DNA from: UBA5420 sp964485345
GTDB taxonomy: Bacteria; Bacillota; Limnochordia; Darwinibacteriales; Darwinibacteriaceae
DNA: 64,000 bases
Assembly (NCBI GenBank): GCA_964485345.1
Contig: CAZAJB010000006.1
Span: 1 to 64,000 of the forward strand
Direction: 5' to 3'
The number at the start of each line of letters is the position of its first letter. The first letter of the stretch is position 1. Position numbers and translations under genes: made by a program. Shown one piece after another: positions 18,111 through 24,928 of this stretch. The notes under the pieces are model-generated. The model was not told the origin of the DNA, did no database searches, and saw only the letters and a list, made by a program, of their open reading frames with translations.

Positions 18111-18114
18111 AAGA

Positions 18115-18189
<75 letters not shown>

Positions 18190-18251
18190 ACACTATAATT
18201 ACTGTAGCATAGCTTTTTGGCGAAGTCAAGAGGAACACATCCCCCTCTCCT

Positions 18252-18269
18252 TTCATATCCTGATATGAA
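18252..18269. promoter_or_regulatory. Perfect 18-bp palindrome upstream of LysM gene
   Basis: TTCATATC-CT-GATATGAA lies 65 nt before the TTG start of the LysM gene, in a 144-nt region after tRNA-Asn with no other gene. A second weaker repeat (GGACTA...TAGTCC, 18279-18300) follows. The palindrome could be an operator; no factor can be named. The region also resembles the AT-rich -10 elements of sporulation sigma factors only loosely. Confidence 0.4.
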
Positions 18270-18333
18270 CCGTAAACGAGGACTATAGAGAAACGTAGTC
18301 CCTGCGGTATTGATTTGTAAAGGAGGATTCACT

Positions 18334-19275
18334 TTGGAAAACAACGAGAACATCCATAATCAAGAACAGCAAACCGAAACTCTAGCCGACTCTGAAGTAA
18401 CTCAGGTCTGCGGACCCAATACCACCCCTTATGTGGTGCGTCCCGGGGATACATTCTTTAGTATCGCTCGCCAATTTGGCGTCAGTCTAGATGCACTGGT
18501 CCAAGCCAACCCACAGATCCCTGATCCAAGCCAGATACGTCCCGGTCAGATTGTATGTATTCCCCAGGTAGTCTGCCCCACAGGAACCTTCGCCTACACG
18601 GTGCAGCCAGGAGATACCATGTTTAGTATCGCCCGCCGATTCAACGTACCTCTCCAGGCACTCATCGACGCCAATCCGCAGATTCCCGATCCAGCTCGGC
18701 TCGTTCCAGGTCAAACCGTTTGCGTGCCCATTACTACGCCGCCGCCAGTTCAATGCCCAGCGGGAACCTTTAGCTATATTGTACAGCCAGGCGACAGCAT
18801 GTTTAGTATTGCCAACCGTTTTGGTGTTACGCTAGACGCTCTTATTGCAGCCAACCCACAGATCCCCAATCCCGCCGTGATTTTTCCCGGTCAGGTTGTT
18901 TGCGTGCCGCGCACCACGCCAGGCCCATGCCCACCTGGGACCTTTAGCTACACGGTACAGCCAGGCGATAGCATGTGGAGCATTGCCAGACGATTTGGAG
19001 TAACCCTTGACGCTCTCATCGCTGCCAATCCACAGATCCCTAATCCGAGCCTCATTTTCCCAGGTCAGATCGTCTGTGTGCCAGGGAGCAGACCACCAAC
19101 ACCAGGCAAGTGTCCGGCAGGAACCTTTGCCTATACTGTGAGACCAGGCGATAGCATGTGGAGTATTGCCAAGAGGTTTGGCGTTTCTCTCGATGCCCTC
19201 ATTGCAGCCAATCCACAGATCCCAAATCCTAGCGTGATCTTTCCGGGTCAAACAGTCTGTGTACCAAACAGATAA
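18334..19275 (+). CDS. Five-LysM repeat protein
   Basis: The 313-residue protein has a polar N-terminus of about 40 residues with Glu/Asn/Gln-rich sequence, then five near-identical LysM domains spaced about 57 residues apart. Each has the core VxPGDxxxSIAxRFxV, ANPQIP and PGQxVCVP, and linkers of the form CPxGTFxYxV, giving two cysteines per repeat. LysM domains bind the GlcNAc chain of peptidoglycan. No signal peptide or membrane segment is visible, as in spore-coat morphogenetic SafA, so a mother-cell spore-coat role is plausible but unproven. The start is a TTG 7 nt after AAGGAGG. Confidence 0.9.
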   Translation: MENNENIHNQEQQTETLADSEVTQVCGPNTTPYVVRPGDTFFSIARQFGVSLDALVQANPQIPDPSQIRPGQIVCIPQVVCPTGTFAYTVQPGDTMFSIARRFNVPLQALIDANPQIPDPARLVPGQTVCVPITTPPPVQCPAGTFSYIVQPGDSMFSIANRFGVTLDALIAANPQIPNPAVIFPGQVVCVPRTTPGPCPPGTFSYTVQPGDSMWSIARRFGVTLDALIAANPQIPNPSLIFPGQIVCVPGSRPPTPGKCPAGTFAYTVRPGDSMWSIAKRFGVSLDALIAANPQIPNPSVIFPGQTVCVPNR

Positions 19276-19286
19276 GTGATTGAAGC

Positions 19287-19323
19287 GTACACCTTCTGAG
19301 CATACTACTCTCAGGAGGTGTAC
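19287..19323 (+). promoter_or_regulatory. Hairpin enclosing the ribosome site of the next gene
   Basis: Arms GTACACCTTCTGAG (19287-19300) and CTCAGGAGGTGTAC (19310-19323) pair over 14 bp with one G-U pair and a 9-nt loop. The AGGAGG ribosome site of the gene starting at 19330 is inside the 3' arm. As a weak CTTTCT follows, it might instead be a partial terminator for the LysM gene. Confidence 0.6.
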
Positions 19324-19329
19324 CTTTCT

Positions 19330-19593
19330 ATGCTAAAAGTACAAGTGTCTTTATATCCTGTGGAACAAGAGGAAGTCACCAGCTTGCAGGGGCTCTCTAG
19401 CCAATTCTTGAACGAGCATGCCCTAGACTATGATATGCATCCTGGTCTGACATCGCTAGATACCACGATTGCAGGGAACGAAGATGAGGTGTGGACGGCC
19501 CTGAGACATCTCTTGCAAGCAAATCTCCAAGTAGGACATGATGTAGTCATGGTCACGACTATGACCTACTGGGGCGGGGGCGAACACGCTTGA
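19330..19593 (+). CDS. YkoF/MTH1187-like thiamine-binding-fold protein
   Basis: The 87-residue protein resembles the DUF77/MTH1187/YkoF family, compact ferredoxin-like folds of which YkoF binds thiamine. It begins MLKVQVSLYPVEQEEVTSLQ, has the internal GLTSLDTTIAGNEDEVWTAL stretch and ends with VVMVTTMTYWGGG. The ATG is 11 nt from AGGAGG, which is locked in a hairpin (see entry at 19287). It lies 54 nt after the LysM gene and before a terminator, facing fabI. Ligand and role are inferred from family only. Confidence 0.7.
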   Translation: MLKVQVSLYPVEQEEVTSLQGLSSQFLNEHALDYDMHPGLTSLDTTIAGNEDEVWTALRHLLQANLQVGHDVVMVTTMTYWGGGEHA

Positions 19594-19610
19594 GGCTGTT
19601 ACTTGCCCAT

Positions 19611-19639
19611 AAAAAAAGCACCGAGCAATCGGCGCTTTT
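19611..19639. terminator. Bidirectional terminator between convergent genes
   Basis: AAAAAAAGCACCGA-GCAA-TCGGCGCTTTT forms a GCAA-looped hairpin with one mismatch, an A-run on one side and a T-run on the other. It sits between the plus-strand thiamine-binding-fold gene and minus-strand fabI and can stop both. Confidence 0.8.
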
Positions 19640-19655
19640 CGTCATTCTGGACCCT

Positions 19656-20426
19656 CTAGAACCCCATGATATTGTAGCCTGTATCGACGTAAATCACTTC
19701 ACCTGTTATGCCGCTTGCTAGATCACTCGCCAAAAAGGCAGCTGTATCTCCCACTTCCCTTGCTTCCACCGTCCGCTTAAGGGGCGCCCTTTCTTCGTGT
19801 ACCTCCAGAATATCCAAAAACCCAGAGACACCTCGGGCAGAAACGGTGTTAATCGGTCCTGCTGAGACGGCATTCACCCTGACCCCGGCCGGACCAAGAT
19901 CATAGGCCAAATAACGAACACTGGCCTCTAGTGCAGCTTTAGCAACACCCATCACATTGTAGCTCGGCATCACCTTTTCTGCTCCGTAGTACGTCAAGGT
20001 CGTAATGCTAGCCTTATCACTGAAAACTGGGGTTAAAGCCCGGGCCAGAGCCACCAGGGAATAGGCGCTAATCTCTAAGGCAGTCAAAAAATGCTCTCTT
20101 TCCGTAAAAAGATAGGCGTTTTGCAGGGATTCTCTCGGTGCGAAGGCCAGTGAATGCACGAGCCCATGGATGGTGCCCGCCTGCTCCCTCACGCTATCTT
20201 GTACTTCTTCAACCTGCTCAGGAAACGACACATCGCAGGGGAGAATGGCCACAGGACTATTGTTCAGTTCCCTCGCTAGGTCTTGCACTGCTGCCTTGCT
20301 GCGCTCGTTTTGGTATCCCAAGATCAGATTAGCCCCTTGGGCATCCATGGACTTGGCAATAGCCCAAGCGATGCTGCGCTTATTAGCGATATTGAAAATA
20401 GCAATACGCTTTCCTTGTAATAACAC
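19656..20426 (-). CDS. fabI: Enoyl-[acyl-carrier-protein] reductase (NADH), FabI type
   Basis: FabI reduces enoyl-ACP to acyl-ACP in the last step of each fatty-acid elongation cycle. The 256-residue SDR protein has the modified nucleotide motif FNIANKRSIAWAIAK, the catalytic Tyr156-x6-Lys163 (SYNVMGVAK) and Tyr146, at exactly the positions known from E. coli FabI. The C-terminus carries TGEVIYVDTGYNIMGF. The N-terminal glycine in the usual TGVANKRS region is replaced (FNIANKRS), a mild variation. It is downstream of rex on the same strand, 82 nt away, and could be a target of NADH-linked regulation (inference). Confidence 0.94.
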   Translation of the reverse strand: MLLQGKRIAIFNIANKRSIAWAIAKSMDAQGANLILGYQNERSKAAVQDLARELNNSPVAILPCDVSFPEQVEEVQDSVREQAGTIHGLVHSLAFAPRESLQNAYLFTEREHFLTALEISAYSLVALARALTPVFSDKASITTLTYYGAEKVMPSYNVMGVAKAALEASVRYLAYDLGPAGVRVNAVSAGPINTVSARGVSGFLDILEVHEERAPLKRTVEAREVGDTAAFLASDLASGITGEVIYVDTGYNIMGF

Positions 20427-20508
20427 ATGAACACCTCTTCAGCTCGTTTGTGTTAGGATATTAGGCACTATTCTCAACATCCCTGCAAACCAGTCTTATG
20501 ATCTGGTC

Positions 20509-21177
20509 CTAATTCGCCCGACCATGGTCTTGGTGTTGCTCGTTGAAGCGAAAAACCAGGCGCAATAAGCTATCGGTAAGATGCATGTCTTCTACTATGA
20601 CCTCATCACCGACTGTAAGTTGGGTGGGCGAGAAATTCCAAATGCAGTCTACACCGCCCTTTACAAGCAAGTCGCAGACGCTTTGCCCTGCCTCCTTCGG
20701 TGTGGCGATAATACCAATATCTGCCGGGTGATCGCCCAGGTATGCGGTAAGTTCGTCGATGGGGCGAATGATGCATCCACCGTGGTAGTTTCCGATCAGG
20801 AGGGGATCGATGTCAAAGATCGCTTCGATCTCAAACCCTTCATCGCGAAACCAGCTGTAACTACCAATAGCCTTCCCCAAATTACCGGCACCTACCAAAA
20901 CCAGAGAATACTTCCTCTTAATCCCCAAAATCCGCTTCACTTGGTCCAAAAGGTCGGCTACATTATATCCATACCCTTGTTGGCCAAAGGAACCGAAATA
21001 GCTCAAATCAGACCGAATCTGGGCAGCGGTAAAATCAAGCGCTTCGCCCAGTTGGGCTGAGGAAATGCGTTCTACTCCTGCTGAATCCAGTTCCGTCAGA
21101 TAGCGAAAATACACAGGCAAACGGACTACAACTCCCTGAGGAACTGTCTCCCCCTTTTTCCTCCCTCGCAGCGTCAT
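20509..21177 (-). CDS. rex: Redox-sensing transcriptional repressor Rex
   Basis: Rex is a homodimeric repressor that leaves its operator when NADH/NAD+ is high. The 222-residue protein has an N-terminal winged helix (RLPVYFRYLTELDSAGVERI, then SSAQLGEALDFTAAQIRSDL) and a Rossmann domain with LVLVGAGNLGKAIGSY. The later IIATPKEAGQSVCDLLVKGG and IWNFSPTQL are also typical. The start at ATG 21177 follows GAGGAGGAAT; the longer frame reaching 21273 has no ribosome site. Two Rex-like boxes lie directly upstream, indicating autoregulation. The rnf and fabI operons are natural targets by family knowledge. Confidence 0.95.
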   Translation of the reverse strand: MTLRGRKKGETVPQGVVVRLPVYFRYLTELDSAGVERISSAQLGEALDFTAAQIRSDLSYFGSFGQQGYGYNVADLLDQVKRILGIKRKYSLVLVGAGNLGKAIGSYSWFRDEGFEIEAIFDIDPLLIGNYHGGCIIRPIDELTAYLGDHPADIGIIATPKEAGQSVCDLLVKGGVDCIWNFSPTQLTVGDEVIVEDMHLTDSLLRLVFRFNEQHQDHGRAN

Positions 21178-21210
21178 ACTATTCCTCCTCGAAAATCTGT
21201 TTCCTCGATT

Positions 21211-21228
21211 TTGTGAACTATTCGACAA
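21211..21228. promoter_or_regulatory. Rex-like operator, box 1
   Basis: TTGTGAACTATTCGACAA matches the established Rex consensus TTGTGAAATATTTCACAA at 15 of 18 positions and is 34 nt before the rex start codon. A second, weaker box starts 25 bp away (21236), about two and a half helix turns, and the two are on the same side or opposite side depending on twist. Confidence 0.65.
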
Positions 21229-21235
21229 AAAGGCC

Positions 21236-21253
21236 TTGCATCCTTTTTCACAA
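21236..21253. promoter_or_regulatory. Rex-like operator, box 2 (degenerate)
   Basis: TTGCATCCTTTTTCACAA keeps a perfect right half-site TTTCACAA and a poor left half. It is 25 bp beyond box 1 and ends 6 nt before the stop codon of the adjacent secreted-protein gene. Confidence 0.4.
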
Positions 21254-21259
21254 GAGGAA

Positions 21260-21733
21260 TTACCGCACCACAATCTCCCTTACTTCCTGAAGCGAGAGGT
21301 CTGTCAATCCGTCTCGTACAGTAATCAGCGTACGATAGACTCCTCGCGGTGCCCACCACGGAACGTCCACGTAGATGTAGAACCAGGTGGTCGCAGGAGG
21401 CTCTATATACCACTCTTCCAACTCCAGAACGTCCTGTTCGAAAAAGAGCCGCAAACCATGCTTCGTTTCCAACGCCACGTCTACATTAAGCCTCAGAAAG
21501 AAAAAATCCCCCTCCGTCGCTACGCCGAAATCTGCGATCTCCAAGTAGGCATATCCACGTTCTCCCCTGGTGAACTCGCCGCTCGGGTTGGGATCGTAAT
21601 CGTTCTCGCCTCGCACTTCTGTAGCCCATTCGGCCACTGTAAAGTACATGCCTGGGGCCACTACAGACTCGGCCAGGGCGTAATTTGAGCTGCAAAGACC
21701 CAAAATGATACACAGGCTTAACACTAGCAACAT
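21260..21733 (-). CDS. Secreted protein of unknown function
   Basis: I do not recognise a family. The 157-residue protein begins with a hydrophobic leader (MLLVLSLCIILGLCSSNYALA) with a likely cleavage after ALA, though it lacks positive charges at the very start. The mature part is rich in beta-type segments (VALETKHGLRLFFEQDVLEL, FYIYVDVPWWAPRGVYRTLI) suggesting one or two beta-sandwich modules. The ATG at 21733 has an AGGGGTG ribosome site; a GTG at 21739 is possible. It lies upstream of rex on the same strand, ending only 7 nt from the second Rex-like box. Confidence 0.6.
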   Translation of the reverse strand: MLLVLSLCIILGLCSSNYALAESVVAPGMYFTVAEWATEVRGENDYDPNPSGEFTRGERGYAYLEIADFGVATEGDFFFLRLNVDVALETKHGLRLFFEQDVLELEEWYIEPPATTWFYIYVDVPWWAPRGVYRTLITVRDGLTDLSLQEVREIVVR

Positions 21734-21796
21734 ATTCACACCCCTATTCTAACTAGGATTTGGCCTACAAGTGTGTAATACTTAAAGAGGGAAAGG

Positions 21797-22117
21797 ATGA
21801 GTGCTTTGCTAAAAGAGTTGAGCCAGGGCACCTGGAGTCGACCAACCGATAAGTCTGCCGTCTACCTAGAAATCGCCCCTGGCGACAGCTGGGGAATCCG
21901 AGTCACCTTGATCGACAATTACGCCAAGGTAGAGGCCGTCGACGGACCTAAAGGTGTCTGGTACAAAGCGCCCGATCGTTATAGCACAACCTTGCAACCA
22001 CCACGGCTACTCGAACGCCTTTCCGGCATTACCCTCGAACAGAAGATCATGGCTGAGGTGCAAAGAAAACGCCTCGTAGCCCAAGCAGAGAATGCTCGTC
22101 TTAAGGAGGAGTCTTAG
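21797..22117 (+). CDS. Hypothetical protein
   Basis: A 106-residue protein I do not recognise. The first 75 residues look like a small beta domain (SAVYLEIAPGDSWGIRVTLI, then KVEAVDGPKGVWYKAPDRY) and the C-terminal 35 residues are a charged helix (EQKIMAEVQRKRLVAQAENA), likely a coiled coil. AAAGAGGGAAAGG precedes the ATG. It is followed by the phosphoesterase gene on the same strand. No signal or membrane segment is seen. Confidence 0.5.
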   Translation: MSALLKELSQGTWSRPTDKSAVYLEIAPGDSWGIRVTLIDNYAKVEAVDGPKGVWYKAPDRYSTTLQPPRLLERLSGITLEQKIMAEVQRKRLVAQAENARLKEES

Positions 22118-22176
22118 AGTCTAGCCCTTACTAGAAATGTTCCCGCTGATCGTTGGGAAGGTTGGGAGGATCTAGT

Positions 22177-22785
22177 TTGATATTTCTGATTGTTGGTGAC
22201 ACAGTTGATCCACAATTATATGATCATTTCCGGCGCGACCGCTTTCCTGATTCCATCGACGCAATTCTCTCCGCAGGTGATCTGCCTACTTGGTACCTAT
22301 CCTATCTTACGTCGGTCTTTAGTGCACCCCTCTACTATGTAAGGGGCAATCATGATGAGGACTTTGCCAGCAATCCTCCAGAAAATGCCCACGACCTACA
22401 CGGCAGAGTAATTAACCTAAACGGTCTCACCATTACAGGTTTTGAAGGTGCCATGTACCACCAGCACCGTTCGGCCATCCAATATACAGAACGACAGATG
22501 AAGGCGATCTGGAGAAAAGTAGCTTGGAGATTTTTGTTTGGTCGCAAGATCGATATAGTCTTAACCCACGCTCCACCCTTTGGCATTCATGACGGCGAAG
22601 ATCCCTGTCACAAGGGGTTTTTAACGTTCTCTAGAATTATTCACAAGTTTAGACCACGCTACTTTATTCATGGACATACGCATTTGAGCTACGGAGTGAA
22701 GCAAAACCGCATCGATATTGTTAACGATACCACCGTAATTAACGGCTATGGATTTCATATCTTGGAGATCGATAAGCACGATTGA
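22177..22785 (+). CDS. Metallophosphoesterase family protein
   Basis: The 202-residue protein shows the calcineurin-like phosphoesterase motifs: IVGDTVD in place of the usual DxH, ILSAGDLP, YVRGNHDEDF (GNHD motif), VLTHAPPFG and YFIHGHTHLSYG (GHTH). It therefore should hydrolyse a phosphoester with two metals. The first motif, normally D-x-H, reads GDTVD, so His is missing there. I start at TTG 22177, six nt after GGAGGA; an earlier in-frame TTG has no ribosome site. It is followed 10 nt later by nth. Substrate unknown. Confidence 0.85.
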   Translation: MIFLIVGDTVDPQLYDHFRRDRFPDSIDAILSAGDLPTWYLSYLTSVFSAPLYYVRGNHDEDFASNPPENAHDLHGRVINLNGLTITGFEGAMYHQHRSAIQYTERQMKAIWRKVAWRFLFGRKIDIVLTHAPPFGIHDGEDPCHKGFLTFSRIIHKFRPRYFIHGHTHLSYGVKQNRIDIVNDTTVINGYGFHILEIDKHD

Positions 22786-22795
22786 GGTGACTTTC

Positions 22796-23413
22796 ATGCA
22801 AGAAGTTCTTTCGCAACTGCAAACTATGTATCCTCAGGCTGTAACCGCGCTAAACCACCGAAACCCTTTTGAGCTCTTGGTGGCAACCATCCTCTCCGCA
22901 CAATGTACGGACGAACGGGTGAACATAATTACAGAGAAGCTCTTTCCTGCCTTCCCCACCGCCCAGGCCCTAGCCAAAGCATCATATGATGAGGTGGCAA
23001 CCCTCGTGAAAAGTGCGGGTCTGTGGCAGACGAAGGCCCGCAATCTGATCAAGACAGCCCAAATCCTGGTGGAGGAGCATGGAGGCGAAGTCCCGTCTAC
23101 GAGAGAAAAACTAGAAGAACTCCCTGGGGTGGGGCGCAAGACAGCCAGCGTTGTTCTGGCTAACGCCTTTCAAATCCCCGCCATCGCCGTGGACACCCAC
23201 GTCTTCCGAGTGGCCAACCGCATCGGCTTGGCCACCGCCTCAAACCCCTATCAAACAGAACTGCAGCTCATGGAGGTCATTCCGCAAGAAGCCTGGATCG
23301 ACGCCCACCATTGGCTGATCCTCCACGGGCGGGCCTTATGCAAAGCCCGTAAGCCCCTCTGTGATCAGTGCCCCCTTCAGCCCCACTGTGCCTATTTCCA
23401 GAAAAACTCTTAG
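22796..23413 (+). CDS. nth: Endonuclease III
   Basis: Nth is a DNA glycosylase/AP lyase that removes oxidised pyrimidines. The 205-residue sequence has the helix-hairpin-helix GVGRKTASVV with catalytic Lys115, catalytic Asp133 in AVDTHVFRV, and the C-terminal [4Fe-4S] cluster cysteines 182, 189, 192 and 198 (C-x6-C-x2-C-x5-C). The spacing of Lys and Asp is the family's usual 18 residues. The start is the ATG after GAGGTG, just past the stop of the phosphoesterase. Its 3' end overlaps that of the antiporter-like gene by 4 bp on the other strand. Confidence 0.96.
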   Translation: MQEVLSQLQTMYPQAVTALNHRNPFELLVATILSAQCTDERVNIITEKLFPAFPTAQALAKASYDEVATLVKSAGLWQTKARNLIKTAQILVEEHGGEVPSTREKLEELPGVGRKTASVVLANAFQIPAIAVDTHVFRVANRIGLATASNPYQTELQLMEVIPQEAWIDAHHWLILHGRALCKARKPLCDQCPLQPHCAYFQKNS

Positions 23414-24861
23414 TTTCCACCAAACAAAGTCGCAGCCGTGATCTGTGATAGATTGAGCAGGACATTGACTGGCAGTAAGTCAAAAATAACCGTGGCTACT
23501 GCCAGAATGACAACGGGTAAGAGCATCTTCAGAGGTGGCTCCTTAATCAGGGAAAAATCATTTTCTTCCTTCTTAAAAAAGGCGTTAATGACAATGGGCA
23601 AGTAATAAACGGCATTCAATAAGCTCGAGATCAGCAGAACGAGGGCACTAAGGGGCTGATTGACTTCTAGCGCGCCTAGGCCTAGATACCACTTACTCAA
23701 GAACCCGTTAAAGGGCGGAATGCCGATCATGGACAACGAGGCCATGGTGAAGCAGGTCATAGAAATCGGCAACCTTCTCCCGATTCCCTTAAAGTCCTGG
23801 ACCTCTGTCTTCCCGGTGAGCAGGATCATGGTGCCCGCGATCAGGAACAGGCAGGACTTCATGATAGCATGGGTAAAGATGTGGAAAATATCTCCCACCA
23901 AGGCCTGTTCCGAGAGGAGCGCCATGCCAAGCAGAACATAACCCATCTGGGCCACGCTTGAATAGGCGAGGCGGCGTTTTAGATTGGTTTGCATAATGGC
24001 AAAAATGGATCCCAGCAAGATGGTGAGAATTGCACCGGCCAGCAACAGGTTGATCCAGCCAACTTCTTTGAGAAAGCGGAACTCGTAAACATTAAAAATC
24101 ACGCGTAGCAAGCCAAAGGCACCGATTTTCAGCATGATGCCTGAGAGCAAAGCACTGGACGGTGAAGGCGCAACCGGATGCGCTTCAGGCAGCCAGACGT
24201 GAAGAGGGAACATTCCTGCCTTGACACCAAAGCCGATCAAAAAACCGATAAAGGCAAGAAGCGACAAAGTAGAGTTTGTGGCCAAAAAACCGCCCGCTGT
24301 GAACGCTACGGAACCGGTAATCGTATAAACTCCCAAGATGCCAAAGAGTAGCGCCAAACCGCCGCCGATGGTCATGATCAGGTAAAGAAAGCCAGCCCTC
24401 AGCGCCTTAGCATCGCCTTCTTGAATCACGAGGACATAGGACGCAAAACTCATGAGCTCAAAGAACAAAAAAAGCGTGAGCAAATCGCCTGCCACAAGTG
24501 TGCCGAGCGTTGCCCCGAAGGTAACCAAAGTGAAAGTATGATAGCGCTTCACATTGTGCATGGATTTTGTATAGTCGATAGAATAGACCGTAACCAAAAA
24601 CCAAATCACAGAGGAAATCGTGACCAAGATGGCGCTCAGCCAGTCGATCCGAAAGGAGACGCCAAAAGGGTGCAGTATTCTCGGATACTCCAAGACCACA
24701 ACACCCACGTTTTGCAGATAGGTATACAAAGACAAACCCAACAGTCCCGTGATTCCTGTGACTGCCACAACAAACCCATCCCTCACCCGGTCACTCATCC
24801 TTAGCGTGTAAACCAACAAGCCGCCGATGATAGGAATAAAGATGATCAGAAACGCAAGCAT
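23410..24861 (-). CDS. Orphan MrpD/NuoN-type proton-conducting antiporter subunit
   Basis: The 483-residue membrane protein belongs to the proton-antiporter family (NuoL/M/N, MrpA/D, HyfB). About 14 hydrophobic segments are present. The conserved Glu lies in FFELMSFASYVLVI and the Lys channel region in IGFGVKAGMFPLHVWLPEAH with SPSSALLSGIMLKIGAFGLL. Members act in multi-subunit complexes such as Complex I, Mrp or energy-converting hydrogenases. Here no other subunit gene is nearby: the neighbours are nth and a cell-wall operon. A role as accessory subunit encoded apart, or a standalone ion transporter, is unknown. Confidence 0.85.
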   Translation of the reverse strand: MLAFLIIFIPIIGGLLVYTLRMSDRVRDGFVVAVTGITGLLGLSLYTYLQNVGVVVLEYPRILHPFGVSFRIDWLSAILVTISSVIWFLVTVYSIDYTKSMHNVKRYHTFTLVTFGATLGTLVAGDLLTLFLFFELMSFASYVLVIQEGDAKALRAGFLYLIMTIGGGLALLFGILGVYTITGSVAFTAGGFLATNSTLSLLAFIGFLIGFGVKAGMFPLHVWLPEAHPVAPSPSSALLSGIMLKIGAFGLLRVIFNVYEFRFLKEVGWINLLLAGAILTILLGSIFAIMQTNLKRRLAYSSVAQMGYVLLGMALLSEQALVGDIFHIFTHAIMKSCLFLIAGTMILLTGKTEVQDFKGIGRRLPISMTCFTMASLSMIGIPPFNGFLSKWYLGLGALEVNQPLSALVLLISSLLNAVYYLPIVINAFFKKEENDFSLIKEPPLKMLLPVVILAVATVIFDLLPVNVLLNLSQITAATLFGGN

Positions 24862-24928
24862 ATGCCCACTCCTTGTTCTGTGAATTCCTATCTTTTATTC
24901 TCCTCTGTGAGCTTTTCTCCTTCTGAAT

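Noticed and set aside
18334..19275. DNA-level repeats at 18.4-19.3 kb as a possible repeat array or CRISPR
   Set aside because: They are the coding repeats of the five LysM modules (about 171 bp period, in frame); spacers are protein linkers.
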